Positions 41,380-52,900 of a stretch of DNA of 64,000 nucleotides are shown here, in pieces. The position numbers and the translations under genes were made by a program. The notes beneath the pieces are model-generated. The model worked only from the letters and a program-made list of their open reading frames with translations. It did not search any database and was not told where the DNA came from. Position 1 is the stretch's first letter, and every line of letters begins with the position of its first letter. This DNA is from Centroberyx gerrardi (taxonomy: Eukaryota > Chordata > Actinopteri > Beryciformes > Berycidae), in contig NC_136010.1 of assembly GCF_048128805.1 (NCBI RefSeq), positions 17,191,480 through 17,255,479 on the forward strand, read 5' to 3'.

Positions 41380-44354
41380 TCACTGTTCTGCTGCCAGAGG
41401 AGTACTTGTTGTCTCGGTCATCTCCTGGCGGGCTGGGACCTGGCCGGAGGTACAGCTGGGTTTAAGGCAGACCCCTGTCTCAAAACAGAATGTGTTCTGA
41501 AACTCCTGTAAAGGGGGAGAATAGGTTTGTGCCTATCATTTGGGTTGCCCCTCTGCTGGTGGTGTCTGCAGACAATCATTTGCTGCCATTCATTTTTGTA
41601 CAGTATGATAAACATCTTCCACAGACATTTACAGAGTTTACCCACGTTAGATAATACATCACAGTAAACATAAAGCATTCATTTGATTTTGCAAAGGTTT
41701 CTCCATTCTATTGTTATTTCATTGTGCTTGAGTGTGTTCAAGGTGAGTGTTTCATATCAGTACATGCCTTCAGAGACCTCTCTTTGGACCAGAGAATATT
41801 TCAGGCTCAGGCTTGGATGAGCAAGGCATGCGTCACAATGTGAACATAGGATGGAGACAAAACTGACGCTGACATCCTTAGTGATTATGTTACGCTCTTC
41901 TTACTGTCAATCTCCTGATATGCAAAGGAAGAAATGGAAGTCTCTGCTGTGTTAAAACATCTAATTGCATACTGCATGCATTGTAAAATGGTTGGGGGAA
42001 ATGTAAACTAGATGTAGATGGTAGAAAATGGGCTATAACTCTAAATGACACTGATATTCTCCTTTAAGGGGGAAGTGAATCACCATCACATAGTAGCAGA
42101 ATCAATCAGGAATTTCATAGCTGAGCTGCTATGGCAAAAAACAAAACACTTTCAACTTCACACTCTGGATAATAATAGTCATATAAAGTCAGTTGTATTA
42201 TGTACTACTCAAGCGGCACAAGGTGATGTAATTAAGAGCTGTTACCTCCCAGCTCCAGGTTTCTAGTCTCAAATAATTAAGCTGCAGGATGATCAAGCCA
42301 AAATCAATCTGATCATAGGTCCCGGGAAGCTTTTACAGCAAGGTGAAACAACACAAATATTTACCTCTTTGAAGGTGTCTCCATACACGTCTTTGATGTA
42401 CTTCAGGAAGGCAGTGGTCCACTGCAGGGTGGTGGCTTTGTCCGTCTCTGGGTGGCAGAATGGCACCAGCATGTTGAGCTCATCACAGCACAAACGAATC
42501 CTCTTCCTGCATAGCGGTACAGGCAGTGCAAAAGTTTTGAGCTTTTTGATTCTGAATGAATATGAAGTGGGATCAAATTGGCCTTATCATATTTTATAAG
42601 TGGATATTTTCTAACTTCAGTGGTCAATGTAAACAAGACTAGATGTCCCTAGTGATGGCTGGGCCGTTCTGGCCAAATTCCTCACAAAACTCAGCACTAT
42701 GAAAGGGGAAAAATTGCTTCTAAACTGCTCGAGACAATTTTTACTCCAGGAGCTACTAATATAATTTAGTAAACTGACTGCATTTACTTCTGTAATGTTC
42801 ATAAGTCTCAAGATGAGCAAGAGTAGCCTATTCAAACAGAATAATCAGTGTTACAGCCTAGATCAATCCATGTCACACAAATTACATGTGGAAGAGTGCA
42901 CCATTATTAAAGACAAGTACAGCTCTTTCTAATGACTGTTTACCTGCGGTCTCTCTCCTTGCTGTTGTGTCTCTCTCTGCGCTGGCTACTCTCCACACAA
43001 GATCGAGCTCTCTTCCTGGTGCTGCTCCCTGCTTGTCCAGCTGAGTCTGGGGCAGCCTTAGCAGCCTTGAGGGGCCGAGGGCCACGGGCCCTAACATGCT
43101 TATTGGGGGCAGCAGGCTTGGCAACAGCATTAGCTACATAAAACATGAGGGTGTGTATGAGAAGAAGTTGAAGACAAACTTCTATCTGCAGCGTAATACA
43201 AATAAGTAAAACTGTAAATAAGACACAAGGATTAGAATACTGATTTTTACTTTCCACTTTCACCAAATGCTGCTCCTCTGTTGGGTTGGTGTGACTGATA
43301 ATCTCGGTTTTTGTAACCCTCTCTGGGCGATAAGTTAAAGACAAATTCTTGGGGATGATCAAACCCTGATGCTTGTTGGATTCAACCATGTGAGGAATAT
43401 GGCCAAACACCTGGGATTAAAATTAGACAAATTGATTAAACAGTGCATTCAGCCAGTGCCTTTGGAGCAGTGAGAAAAAACAGTTGTACATTTTTTTCAT
43501 CATACTTGTCCACACATCCCAGCGATTGGGTTGAACACGCCCCCTCCGTATGGGTTTGAAAGCTCAATAGGATTAGCTCGATCGCATCTCATCCACTTCT
43601 GCATTTGTGGATGTATGACTGCCTCTTGAGCCTCCGCTGACTGCTGAAATATTGTCAAAAAACTGAAACACAACAGAGGAGATTTTGTACATTCCATAGC
43701 AATGAGTATACCAGCATTACATAGTTATTAACAAATAGCACAACGCCACATTGGTGAAGCATACTTGCTAAGAACAGCTGACTGAGCATCTTGCTGTCTG
43801 GGGATGTCACCAGGCACGCAGTTAAACCTTTTCTCCAAGCAAACTCGAGCAGATGGGTGGGGTCGGGTCAGCAAAGATGTGCTGCTGTTGGCAGGTGGTT
43901 CTGCCTGGGTCACATTGACTTCACGTCTGACTCTGGCCAGCACAGAAACTGGAACCTCTCCACAAGTGGTCGGTGTCTTTTCTCCTGGCAGACTGCTCAT
44001 CAGAGATTGCTCCTCAGTTGAAGTTGACAGGTCAATAGCTTGGGTGGTTGGGGAGGGGGAAATCACTATGGATACAGCAGCATCTTTAGTTGTCGCTGTA
44101 GTGGGGTGACATCTGACATCTGACCCATCAGGATCCGCAGCTTGTGCCTCCATATGTGTCTGAATAATGTGCTGAAGATGTGTGTATTCAACTTCTGTCA
44201 TCTCCATTAGATTGAGCTCAGTGCCCAAAATCTGCCCCGGATCATGTGTCATACATCCACTTTGGCTCACAATCATCCCAACAGAGTCACAGCTATATTC
44301 TCTGGATGACGGTGACACATGGACGGTTTTACAAGCTGTCGAAAATGTTGACAT
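41380..44354 (-). CDS. tcfl5: Transcription factor-like 5 protein, bHLH factor (Tcfl5)
   Basis: This is a nuclear basic helix-loop-helix DNA-binding factor, known in mammals for expression in spermatocytes. Six coding exons on the minus strand join in phase: 44354-43765, 43662-43506, 43410-43251, 43133-42944, 42506-42365, 41505-41380, giving about 454 residues. The N-terminal signature EMTEVEYTHLQHIIQTHMEA is shared with human TCFL5. A middle block, HPQMQKWMRCDRANPIEL, precedes the bHLH (about residues 354-413), whose basic region RRERHNSKERDRRKRIRLCC is split by an intron and is followed by CDELNMLVPFCHPETDKATT. The short last exon starts EFQNTFCFETG, like human EFESVFCGKTG. The start at 44354 lies 8 bp into an exon with an acceptor at 44363. 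A noncoding first exon is likely upstream, because a donor (AAAG/GTGAGT) lies at 44925. Confidence 0.95.
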
Positions 44355-44362
44355 CCTTGACT

Positions 44363-46923
44363 CTAGAGATGGGAAAGAAATCAGGATAAACTTTATGTGG
44401 CAAACATCAACACCATGACGCTACAAGCATGCACTTGTTCTAGTGACCTCAACTAACGCTGCTTTGCTAAATGACCGTAGCTTAGCTACCTGACTGACCC
44501 AGAGAGATTGTGCATTGTAGGCACTAGGTTAACTTTTTCCCGCTCTGACACATTAACGTTACCTCATTCACTAAAATGGCAGCTACGAACCTAGCATAAA
44601 TTAGCGTTGCAGTTAGCTTGAACAAACTATTATGCCAGTGACATTACATTAGGTGCAAATAATCAACAATAAGCTATATCCAGGGATGCAAGAAATCGGC
44701 CTACCAAACTCTAACGTTAGTCAGTTAGCAAACAAGTTTCGTTAAGCTAGCAAATTCGGGTTAACGTTGGCCGACGTTGATTTTCTATGCAGAACTCCGA
44801 CATCTTAAAAGTGGTAAAACCACATTTTCCAGAGCGAATTACTAACTTGTCCGATTGATGATAGATAGGCTGTCAACAGGCCGATGACAAATTTACGAAA
44901 AAGCCCGTATACTGAAGTTACTCACCTTTCTTCCTACCGGTGTACTGTTGTCCTCAAGTGAACTCCAGCCCGGTGGTCGCGGGTGGCAACTGACGTCGTA
45001 GCGTTCACATCAACCTTACTACTGCTATTCATTTGCAAGTAATACAAACCGAGGACAATTTACTCCCTGCTGGTTCCGTTCGTTTCTGACAAAATCACCA
45101 AGGCTTTTCCAGCTGACAAATATGAAAGTGTTTCTCCTAAGCAATTAACTGCATGAACTTTTAACTAAAAATCTACAATAAAGTTCATAGCAATTAAATC
45201 TTCGTTTACCAGGCCTCACACTCTGGAAATTTATTTTATATAGAAATGGAATATTGTCATGTTCAATCCACTGTACTATAAGAACAACAACAACAACAAT
45301 AGTAATAATAATAATGATTATTTAAAGGCATATTTAATTCTACAAGTCAGAAAAGTATAGACCAATTTTAGAGATATTTCTCAATTCAGATGTTAAAAAA
45401 AACAACAACCTCAAATTCCTGGAAAAACAGTCGGCCAGACGCCAAAATAGTGGGCCAAATACAGCAACCTTAAATTTATTATAGGTGACAAAGGTTTTGA
45501 TACATCCAATATTTAATGACCGCTCAATCTGAGTATCAACTTGTGTCTCTGGGTTTTACAGGCAAATGTCCAAAGGGAAGCAGAAAACATAACCCAGAAG
45601 CATCATCAGGTAGGCCTACCTGTATTTAGAATGCTGTGCTACAAAGAACTGCATAATTAACAGAGACAGTATTAATAAAAAAACAAAAAACAAAAATTTG
45701 TCTGAAATTCCCATAACTACATAACAAATGTTGTGTTAAAGGCATTGTTAAATTGTAAAACTAGAATATTGACCAGTTACCCATGATAAATGATCATTAA
45801 GCAATCTGTGTGCTGTTTAAATAAAAAACAGACTACTTTAAAGAAATCATTTATGTGTAATCAGAAAGTCTCTTTTGAATAGCCTTTCAATGATTTTTGG
45901 ACAATTACTGCATACACTGTCAAGTAGCCTAAATATCAAAATCTGTTAGGCCTAAATGACAACAGGACATGGTTAGAAGGAGGTATATTTTCAAAGTTTT
46001 CAGGAGTATTTCCATTTCGCTATCTTTTTCCTTTTATTTAATTACAAGCAAATACAGGTAGGCATACTAGTTACTTTGAAGAAGAAAAAATGCATTCAAA
46101 ACATCCTAAAATGTTAACTCTAACAGAAGTAATCAGAGGGAGTACAAGAAGAAGTTAATGAAAACCAAACACCACATAACTGGTATGAACCAGAATATAT
46201 GCCCATATCCCATAAAATCACCACGGTACTGTTATCTGCAAACTTGACCTTCCATTTAGTATAAATGGAGCAGCTCCAGGATTTGTCTCTTGATTACATC
46301 ATTAATGAACAATGATCTCGTTTCTAACAGATTTGGGTACTTCTCTCACCATGGCAATCAATCAATCACAACATCTTGATTACAAAATGAGGTTAAACAC
46401 AACTTTAAAAGGTTTCTTTCTCTTTTTATTGAGTTCTTGCATTTTAAAAGAACACTGGAACAAGCCATTATTATATCAGCAGACAACTGAACATATAAAC
46501 CAAATCAAGGCTACTGTACTGACAACACTATGGCTATGTTTAGAAATTAAAAAAAATCTATTTACTGTACTGTACAAACATTTTTAACTTGAATTACATA
46601 TTGATTTGTCTTTACAGCAAGCAAGTTGTGAACAGTAATGCTGAAGAGGAGGCATTCAGTCATAATCAAATGACGAAAATAAACGCATCTATCTTGTATG
46701 AAACAACACCAGCCAGAACATAATGAACTGATATACCTTCATGAGCATTTCCCTATTAAGGTAGAAAGTCTGATCTTTTGCATGGCTTTGCCTGTAGATC
46801 ATAATAAAATTTCAATCAGACTTGGACTACCACTATATTTACGCAAAATACATTCAATATGTGTAGTACTGTGGCATTTGTCTCAAAAATGACAATGCCA
46901 TAGCATTTCTACTTGTTTCTCAG
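44363..46923. other. tcfl5 5' intron/promoter and dido1 3' UTR region
   Basis: 44363-44925 looks like the first intron of tcfl5, between the coding acceptor and a minus-strand donor at 44924-44925. The presumed noncoding exon and promoter lie at about 44926-45000. The intron repeats TAACGTTA-type words. From 46923 leftwards is dido1 3' untranslated sequence, with candidate minus-strand AATAAA at 46425 and 46033. Between them, 45000-46000, is AT-rich DNA with short CAA runs and no recognisable gene. Confidence 0.6.
46425..46430 (-). promoter_or_regulatory. Candidate polyadenylation signal for dido1
   Basis: AATAAA on the minus strand, about 495 bp past the dido1 stop. A second hexamer at 46033-46038 is an alternative. 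Confidence 0.4.
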
Positions 46924-49900
46924 TCAAGTAGACACCTTACTGTCCTGAGGGGTGTCTGTGTTGTCATTTTTAGCCTGTTTGTCACTTGGCTCCTCACATC
47001 TTGGTTTGGTTTTAGTTTGTTCACACACACCATGGACCCTGTTTTTATCAATTTCATTGCCCTCTTGCCTCTTATCTTCTCCACCTCCTTTGCTTACACC
47101 TACAGGTGTGCTTATGTTTAATACACTGCTTCGCCCCTGCTCCTGTCTCCCCACTTCTCTGTCCAACTCTCTTTCTCGACTCACTGGTCTACCTCTATTC
47201 CGTTCCCTTCCATGACTGTCTGTTGTGTTACTGTTTTGCTGTTTTTTGCTGAAGGTGTCAGGGCTGTTGATTATACGAGTTGGGAAGCGAATGAGACCTT
47301 CCGTGGGAGTGGGAAGTAAAGGAGCTCTGTGTCTCTGTGGCCTTACTGCTGGCTGATTTTGTGAGCTGTCAAAACGGAGGCATGGTTGCCCTCCACTGTC
47401 TGGAGCTGGACCTGTGGGCCTGTTGAATGGACCAGAATGTGGGCCACCAAGGCCTTGGAATCTGGTAGTCTGTTGATCCATCTGGGTCTCTGAATTGGCT
47501 TGATTGTGCAAAAGCATCCTTGGACTATTGAAATGAGGTGATGTTGATATATCTGAATGCCTCAAATCTGGGCCTCTCCTTTCATTACATGCTGTTTGAC
47601 CCCTCAGCCCTGGTTCCCTACCTCTCATGTCTGGCCCTCTGCTGTCAGACCCAGGACCCCTTTTATCTAACCCTTGCATATCTTCCTTGAAGTCTGGCTC
47701 AGGCCCCCTTGTGTCCAACCCTGGGCCCACCATATCTGGACCTCTCCTATCAGACCTAGTGTCCTCCATGTTTGGACCCCACCTCTCAGGCCCAGGTCCT
47801 CTACTATGTGAACCTTGCCTTTCAGGTGCTGACCCCCTTAAATCTGGTCCTCTCCAATCATCGTGCAATTGTGAAACTTTTCCATCAGGCACTGGCCCTC
47901 TCATGTCCAGACCTCTCCTTTCCCTCCTGAAATCTTGCTCAGGTCCTCGTCTACCTGGTCCTGAGTTTTCCATGTCTAGACCTCGTCTTTCGGATCCTGG
48001 CCCTCTCCTATCAGACCCAGGTCCTCTACTTTCTGACCCACTCCATTCATCTCCTATACCTGGACCTCTCCTATCAGGCACTGGGCCTTCAATGTTTGGA
48101 TTTCTGCTTTCAGGCCCTGGCCTCCTGAAGTCTGGACCTCTTCTATCAAGGTCTTGTACTTCCATATCTTGGCCTCTTCTGTTGGGCCATGGATTCCTGA
48201 AGTCTGGACCTCTCCAATCAGGCCCAGGTCCATCCATGTTTGGACCTCTCATATCCCCCTTGAAGTCTGGCCCAAAACCTCTACTATCTGGGCCTCGGCG
48301 ATCCATGTCAGGCCCCTTCCAATCACCCACCGTGCCTGGACCTCTGTCATCCAATCCTGGTTCTTCCATGTTTGGACCTCTCCTATTGGGTCCTAAACCC
48401 CTTAAGTCTGGCTGCCTACAATCACCCCCCATATTTGGACCTGCCCTCATATCAGGCCCTGGTTCTCTCATGCCTGACCCTCTCCTGTCATGGCCTGGTC
48501 CTCTCATGTCTGGATCTCTTTCCCTTCTGAAATCTGGTCCAGGTCCCCTTCTATCTGGCTCAGGCCCCCCTCTATTAGGCCCTCTCCATTCATTTCCTGA
48601 ACCTCTCCTACCAGGCCCTGGGAATGCCATATCTGGGCCTTCCTGGATGGGCCCTGGGCCCCCATAGCCAGGCCCTCTCCATTCATTTCCATGACCTTTC
48701 CTACCAGGCCCTCTGGACTCCATATCTGGACCTTCCTGGACAGGCCCTGGGTCCCCGTATCCAGGCCCTCTCCATTCATCTCCTGGGGCCCTCCTTTCAG
48801 GCCCCAGACCCTCCATATTTGGCCCCCTTCTATCAGGCCACAGTTCCTTCATGTCTGTACCTCTCCTATCTGGTCCTGAGCCCCTGAAGCCTGGCCCTCT
48901 CCATTCATCTACCCTATTTAGACTGCTCATATCGGACCCTGGTCCTCTTATAGGCCTTGGCCCCCTCAAATCTGGACCTCTTCTGTCAGGCCCTGAACCC
49001 TCCATATCTGGGCCTTCTTGGATAGATCCTGGCCCTCCAAATTCTGCCCCTCCCCATTCATCTCTGGGGCCTCTTCTATCATGTCTGGGGCCTTCTGCAT
49101 TTAGACCTTTCCTGATGCCTGGGCCTCTTAAGTCTGGTCCTTCTGGACCTCTCCAATCAGGTCCTGGGCCCTCTATATGTGGGCCTCTACTTTCAGGCCC
49201 TGGTCCCCTGAAGTCTGGACCTCCTGGACCTCTCTTATCAGGCCCTGAGCCCTCCATATCTGGGGCTCTTCTTTCAGGTGCAGGTCCCCTGAAATCTGGA
49301 CCTCTCCTATCAGGCCATGGACCCTCCATATCTGGACCTCTCCTTTCATTCCCAGATACCCTTAAGTGTGGACCTCTCCTGTCGGGCCCTGGACCCTCTA
49401 TATCTGGACCTCTCTGTTTTGGCCCTGGTCTCCTGATGTCTGGACCTCCTGGTCCTATCCTGTCAGGCCTTGGGCCCTCCATATTCGGACCTCTCCTCTC
49501 AGTCCCTGGCCCTGGTCCCCTGATGTCTGGATGTCCCCGTCCTCTTCTGTCAGGCCCTAGACCCTCCATACCTGGCCCTGTCCTTTCAGGCTCCGGTCCC
49601 CTCATGTTTGGACCTCCTGGTCCTCTCCTGTCAGGCCCTGGACCCTCCATACCTGGATTTGTACTTTCAGGCCCTGGTCCCCTGAAGTCTGGACCTCCCC
49701 GCTCTCTCCTGTCAGGCCCTGGGCCCTCGATACCTGGACCTGTCCTTTCAGGTCCTGGTCCCCTGAAGTCAGGACCTCCCAGTCCTCTCCTGTCAGGTCC
49801 TGGACCCTCCATCCCAGGACCTGTCCTTTCAGGCCCCGGTCCCCTCATGTTTGAACCTCCTGGTCCTCTCCTGTCAGGCCCTGGGCCCTCGATACCTGGA

Positions 49901-52900
49901 CCTCTCCTTTCAGGCCCTGGTCCTCTGAAGTCTGGACCTCCCGGTCCTCTCCTCTCAGGCCCTGGGCCCTCCATACTTGGACCTCTCATTTCAGGCCCCG
50001 ATCCTCTTAAGTCTAGGCCTCCAAGTCCTCTTCTATCAGGCCCTGGGCCCTCCATGTTTGGACCTCTCCTATCAGGTCCATAGCCTCTCCATTCATCTTG
50101 TATACCTGGCCCTCTTATGACTGGATCTGATCCTCTTCTATCAGGCCCTCTCCATTCATCTCTCATGTCTGATCCTGGACCACTCCAATCTGGATCCCTA
50201 ATGTGTGGGCCCGGACCTCTATTTTGACTCCTCTGACCCCTCATATCAGGACCCATTTGGTGTGGCCCTCTCCATTCACCCTCCCTATCAGGACCACCAA
50301 TATCTGGTCCTGGACCTCTCCAATCTGGATTCCTCATGTCTGGAATGGGACCTCTGTCTTCTTGACCTCTTCGTTCATTTCTCATGCCTAGCCATGGACC
50401 CTGCATGTTTGGCCCTTGCATGTCTGCATTCCCCATATCTGGACCTGTTCTTCCAGTGTCTAGCCCTGGACCCCTTGCATGTAACCCACTCCTTTCACAC
50501 CTTGTATCTGGGCCACTCGCATCACCCATATCTTGATCAGGCACCCTATAACCTGCGCCTCTCATATCAGCTCCCCTTAATTCATGCATCATTTCTGATT
50601 CTCTCATGTTTGGCCCATGCCCACTCCTTTCAGCCCTGATATCTGATCGTGGCTCCCTGAGCTCTTCTCCAGGCCCTCTCATATCTTGGCCTGCATCTAA
50701 TATGTTAGGTCCACCCCTTTCATCACTTATGTTTGGCCCTGGTCCCCTCATACCTAAACCTTGCCCTCTCTGTGGCCCCTGCCTTTCTTCTATCACTCCG
50801 GGGGATACTCTATCTGCTCTTAGAACTCTTCTCTTCTCTAAATCTAGAGCCCTATCTTGACCAGTTCCCAACCTCAAACCCCCTATACCAGGCCGTGGGC
50901 CCCTTTCTTCTGACCCTGGACCACTATCATGCTTGGGTTCCTTCCAATCTGTTCCTGGGCCTCGAAAAGCTGGACCTAAACCCCTTATTTCTGGACTTGG
51001 ATCCCTTAAACCTTGACCACGACCTCTTGAGTCTTGCCCTGAACTACTCATATCTGTCCCTGGACTCCTTATATCTGGATTATGACCTCTCACATCTGAA
51101 ACTTGGCCCCTCAGGGCTGGCCTTAGCCCCATCAAACTTGATTCTGGACCTCTCACCTCTGGCCTTGGACCCCTTGTGTCTGGCCTTCCGCCCATATCTG
51201 GATTCTGACCTCTCAAATCTGACCCTGGACCTCTCATATCTGGCCTTGGACCACCTGGGCTTTCACCTGTTAGACCTGGGCCTGGAATGCTTATACCTGG
51301 TCCCCTCTTATCTGGACTTGGACATTTGAAATTCTGACTTTGGCCTCTCCCAACTGCACCTTGACCCCTCATAGCTGATCTTGGACCCCCAATATCTGGA
51401 CTTTCACCTCTAACACTTGGTCCTGGACATATCATATGTTGTCCTAGGCCTTTCTCCGGGCTGTGATCTCTCATGGCCCAACCTCTGCCTCTACCTCTAC
51501 CTCGGCCTCTACCTCGACCTGTCATATCTGATCCTCGATCTCTCATTTCTGGACCTGCGTCACTCACACTAGAACATCTTTGATCCACCACATCTGGCCT
51601 CCAATCCATCATATCTGTCCGGTCTGAATTTGGAGCCCTACCTTCTCTCTGTGGGCCCCTCAAAGATGGACCTCTCCCTTCATCTATAATACCTGGCCCA
51701 CGATGTGGGATTTCTGTCTCTGGTCTCCACATGTCTGACCTTAAGCCCATTAGACCTGGCTGTGGACAACTAACATCTAGGCCTCTCCTCTCACCCATCA
51801 CAACCGGCCCTCTCATATCTGGACTTGGATGATGCATATCTGGTCCAGGGCCTCTCATGTCTGGGCCTCTCATGTCAGGCCCTATATTATCTGACCAAGG
51901 GCCCTTCATAACTAGAGTGGAATCTCTGTTAGTTGGGCATTGTACCTCCAGGTTATTTATGCCTAGACCTCTCCTCTCATTCTGTAGGTCTGATCCACTC
52001 ATATGTGAATTTGTAATAGCTGGTGCAAGCCTTTGTCCTCTCATGTCTGGTTCTTGGTGTCTCATAGCAGGGCCTGGACCCTTTATACCTTGCATTCCTG
52101 CGCTTTGCATATCTGGCTCTGGAAGCCTCATCCCTGGGCCTCTCGCAGCTGGTCCTGAACCGATTCTATCTGGATTTTGATCTTTAATGCCTGGTTCTCT
52201 CATATTAGGCTCTGGACCCTTCATCTCTGGCCCTTGACCCCTCACTGCTAGGTCTCTCATGTCTGGTCCAGGACCCCAACTGTCTGGGCTTATGCCTGGG
52301 CCTCTCATATCTTGTCCAGGACATCTAATTCCTGGCTCTCTCATATCTAGATGTGGACCCCTACTTCCTGGTCCTTTCATATCTGGTCCAGGGCCCCTAA
52401 TTGCAGGCCCTCTCATATCTAGTCCTGGACCCCTAATTCCTGGCAATCTCATATATGGTCCTGGACCCCTAATTCCTGAGCCTGTCAAGTCAGGTGCTGG
52501 ACTTCTTATCCCTGGACCACTCATATGTGGTCCTGGGCCCCTCATTCCAGGACCACTTACATTTGTCCCTGGGCCTCTAATACCTTGGTTACTTATCTCT
52601 GGCTCTGAGCCTCTTCTATCTGGGATATGATTTTGCATCCCGGGGGCTTCTGGTCCAGGACTCCTCATTTTGGGTATTCCCATCTCTGGACCTTGGCCTC
52701 TTAGATCTGGTCCTGAACAATTACTATCTGAGCCTGTACCTGGACTTGAATGTCTTGCACCTTGGCCTAGTAATTCTGGATGTCTTAAGCCTGGACCTCT
52801 CCTTTCCATCTGTTTGTCTGCCCCTCCCATACCTCGGCCTCTGAAACCTGGGCCTCTTAAATCTGGAGCTCTGATATCTGGACTTGTCATATTTGGAATT

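Noticed and set aside
47627-48667. A 346-codon plus-strand frame rich in SGPGPLLS
   Set aside because: Same cause: it is the antisense shadow of the dido1 repeat array.
48851-50083. A 410-codon open frame on the plus strand opposite dido1
   Set aside because: It mirrors the coding repeat on the minus strand; the GC-rich Gly/Pro/Arg codons leave few stops on the other strand. It has the same repeat periodicity, no homology and no splice context of its own.
47565-52885. Gly-Pro-rich array read as a second collagen gene next to col9a3
   Set aside because: The glycine spacing is not a strict Gly-X-Y triplet, there are no collagen-type small exons, and it is in frame with the Dido1 SPOC exons.
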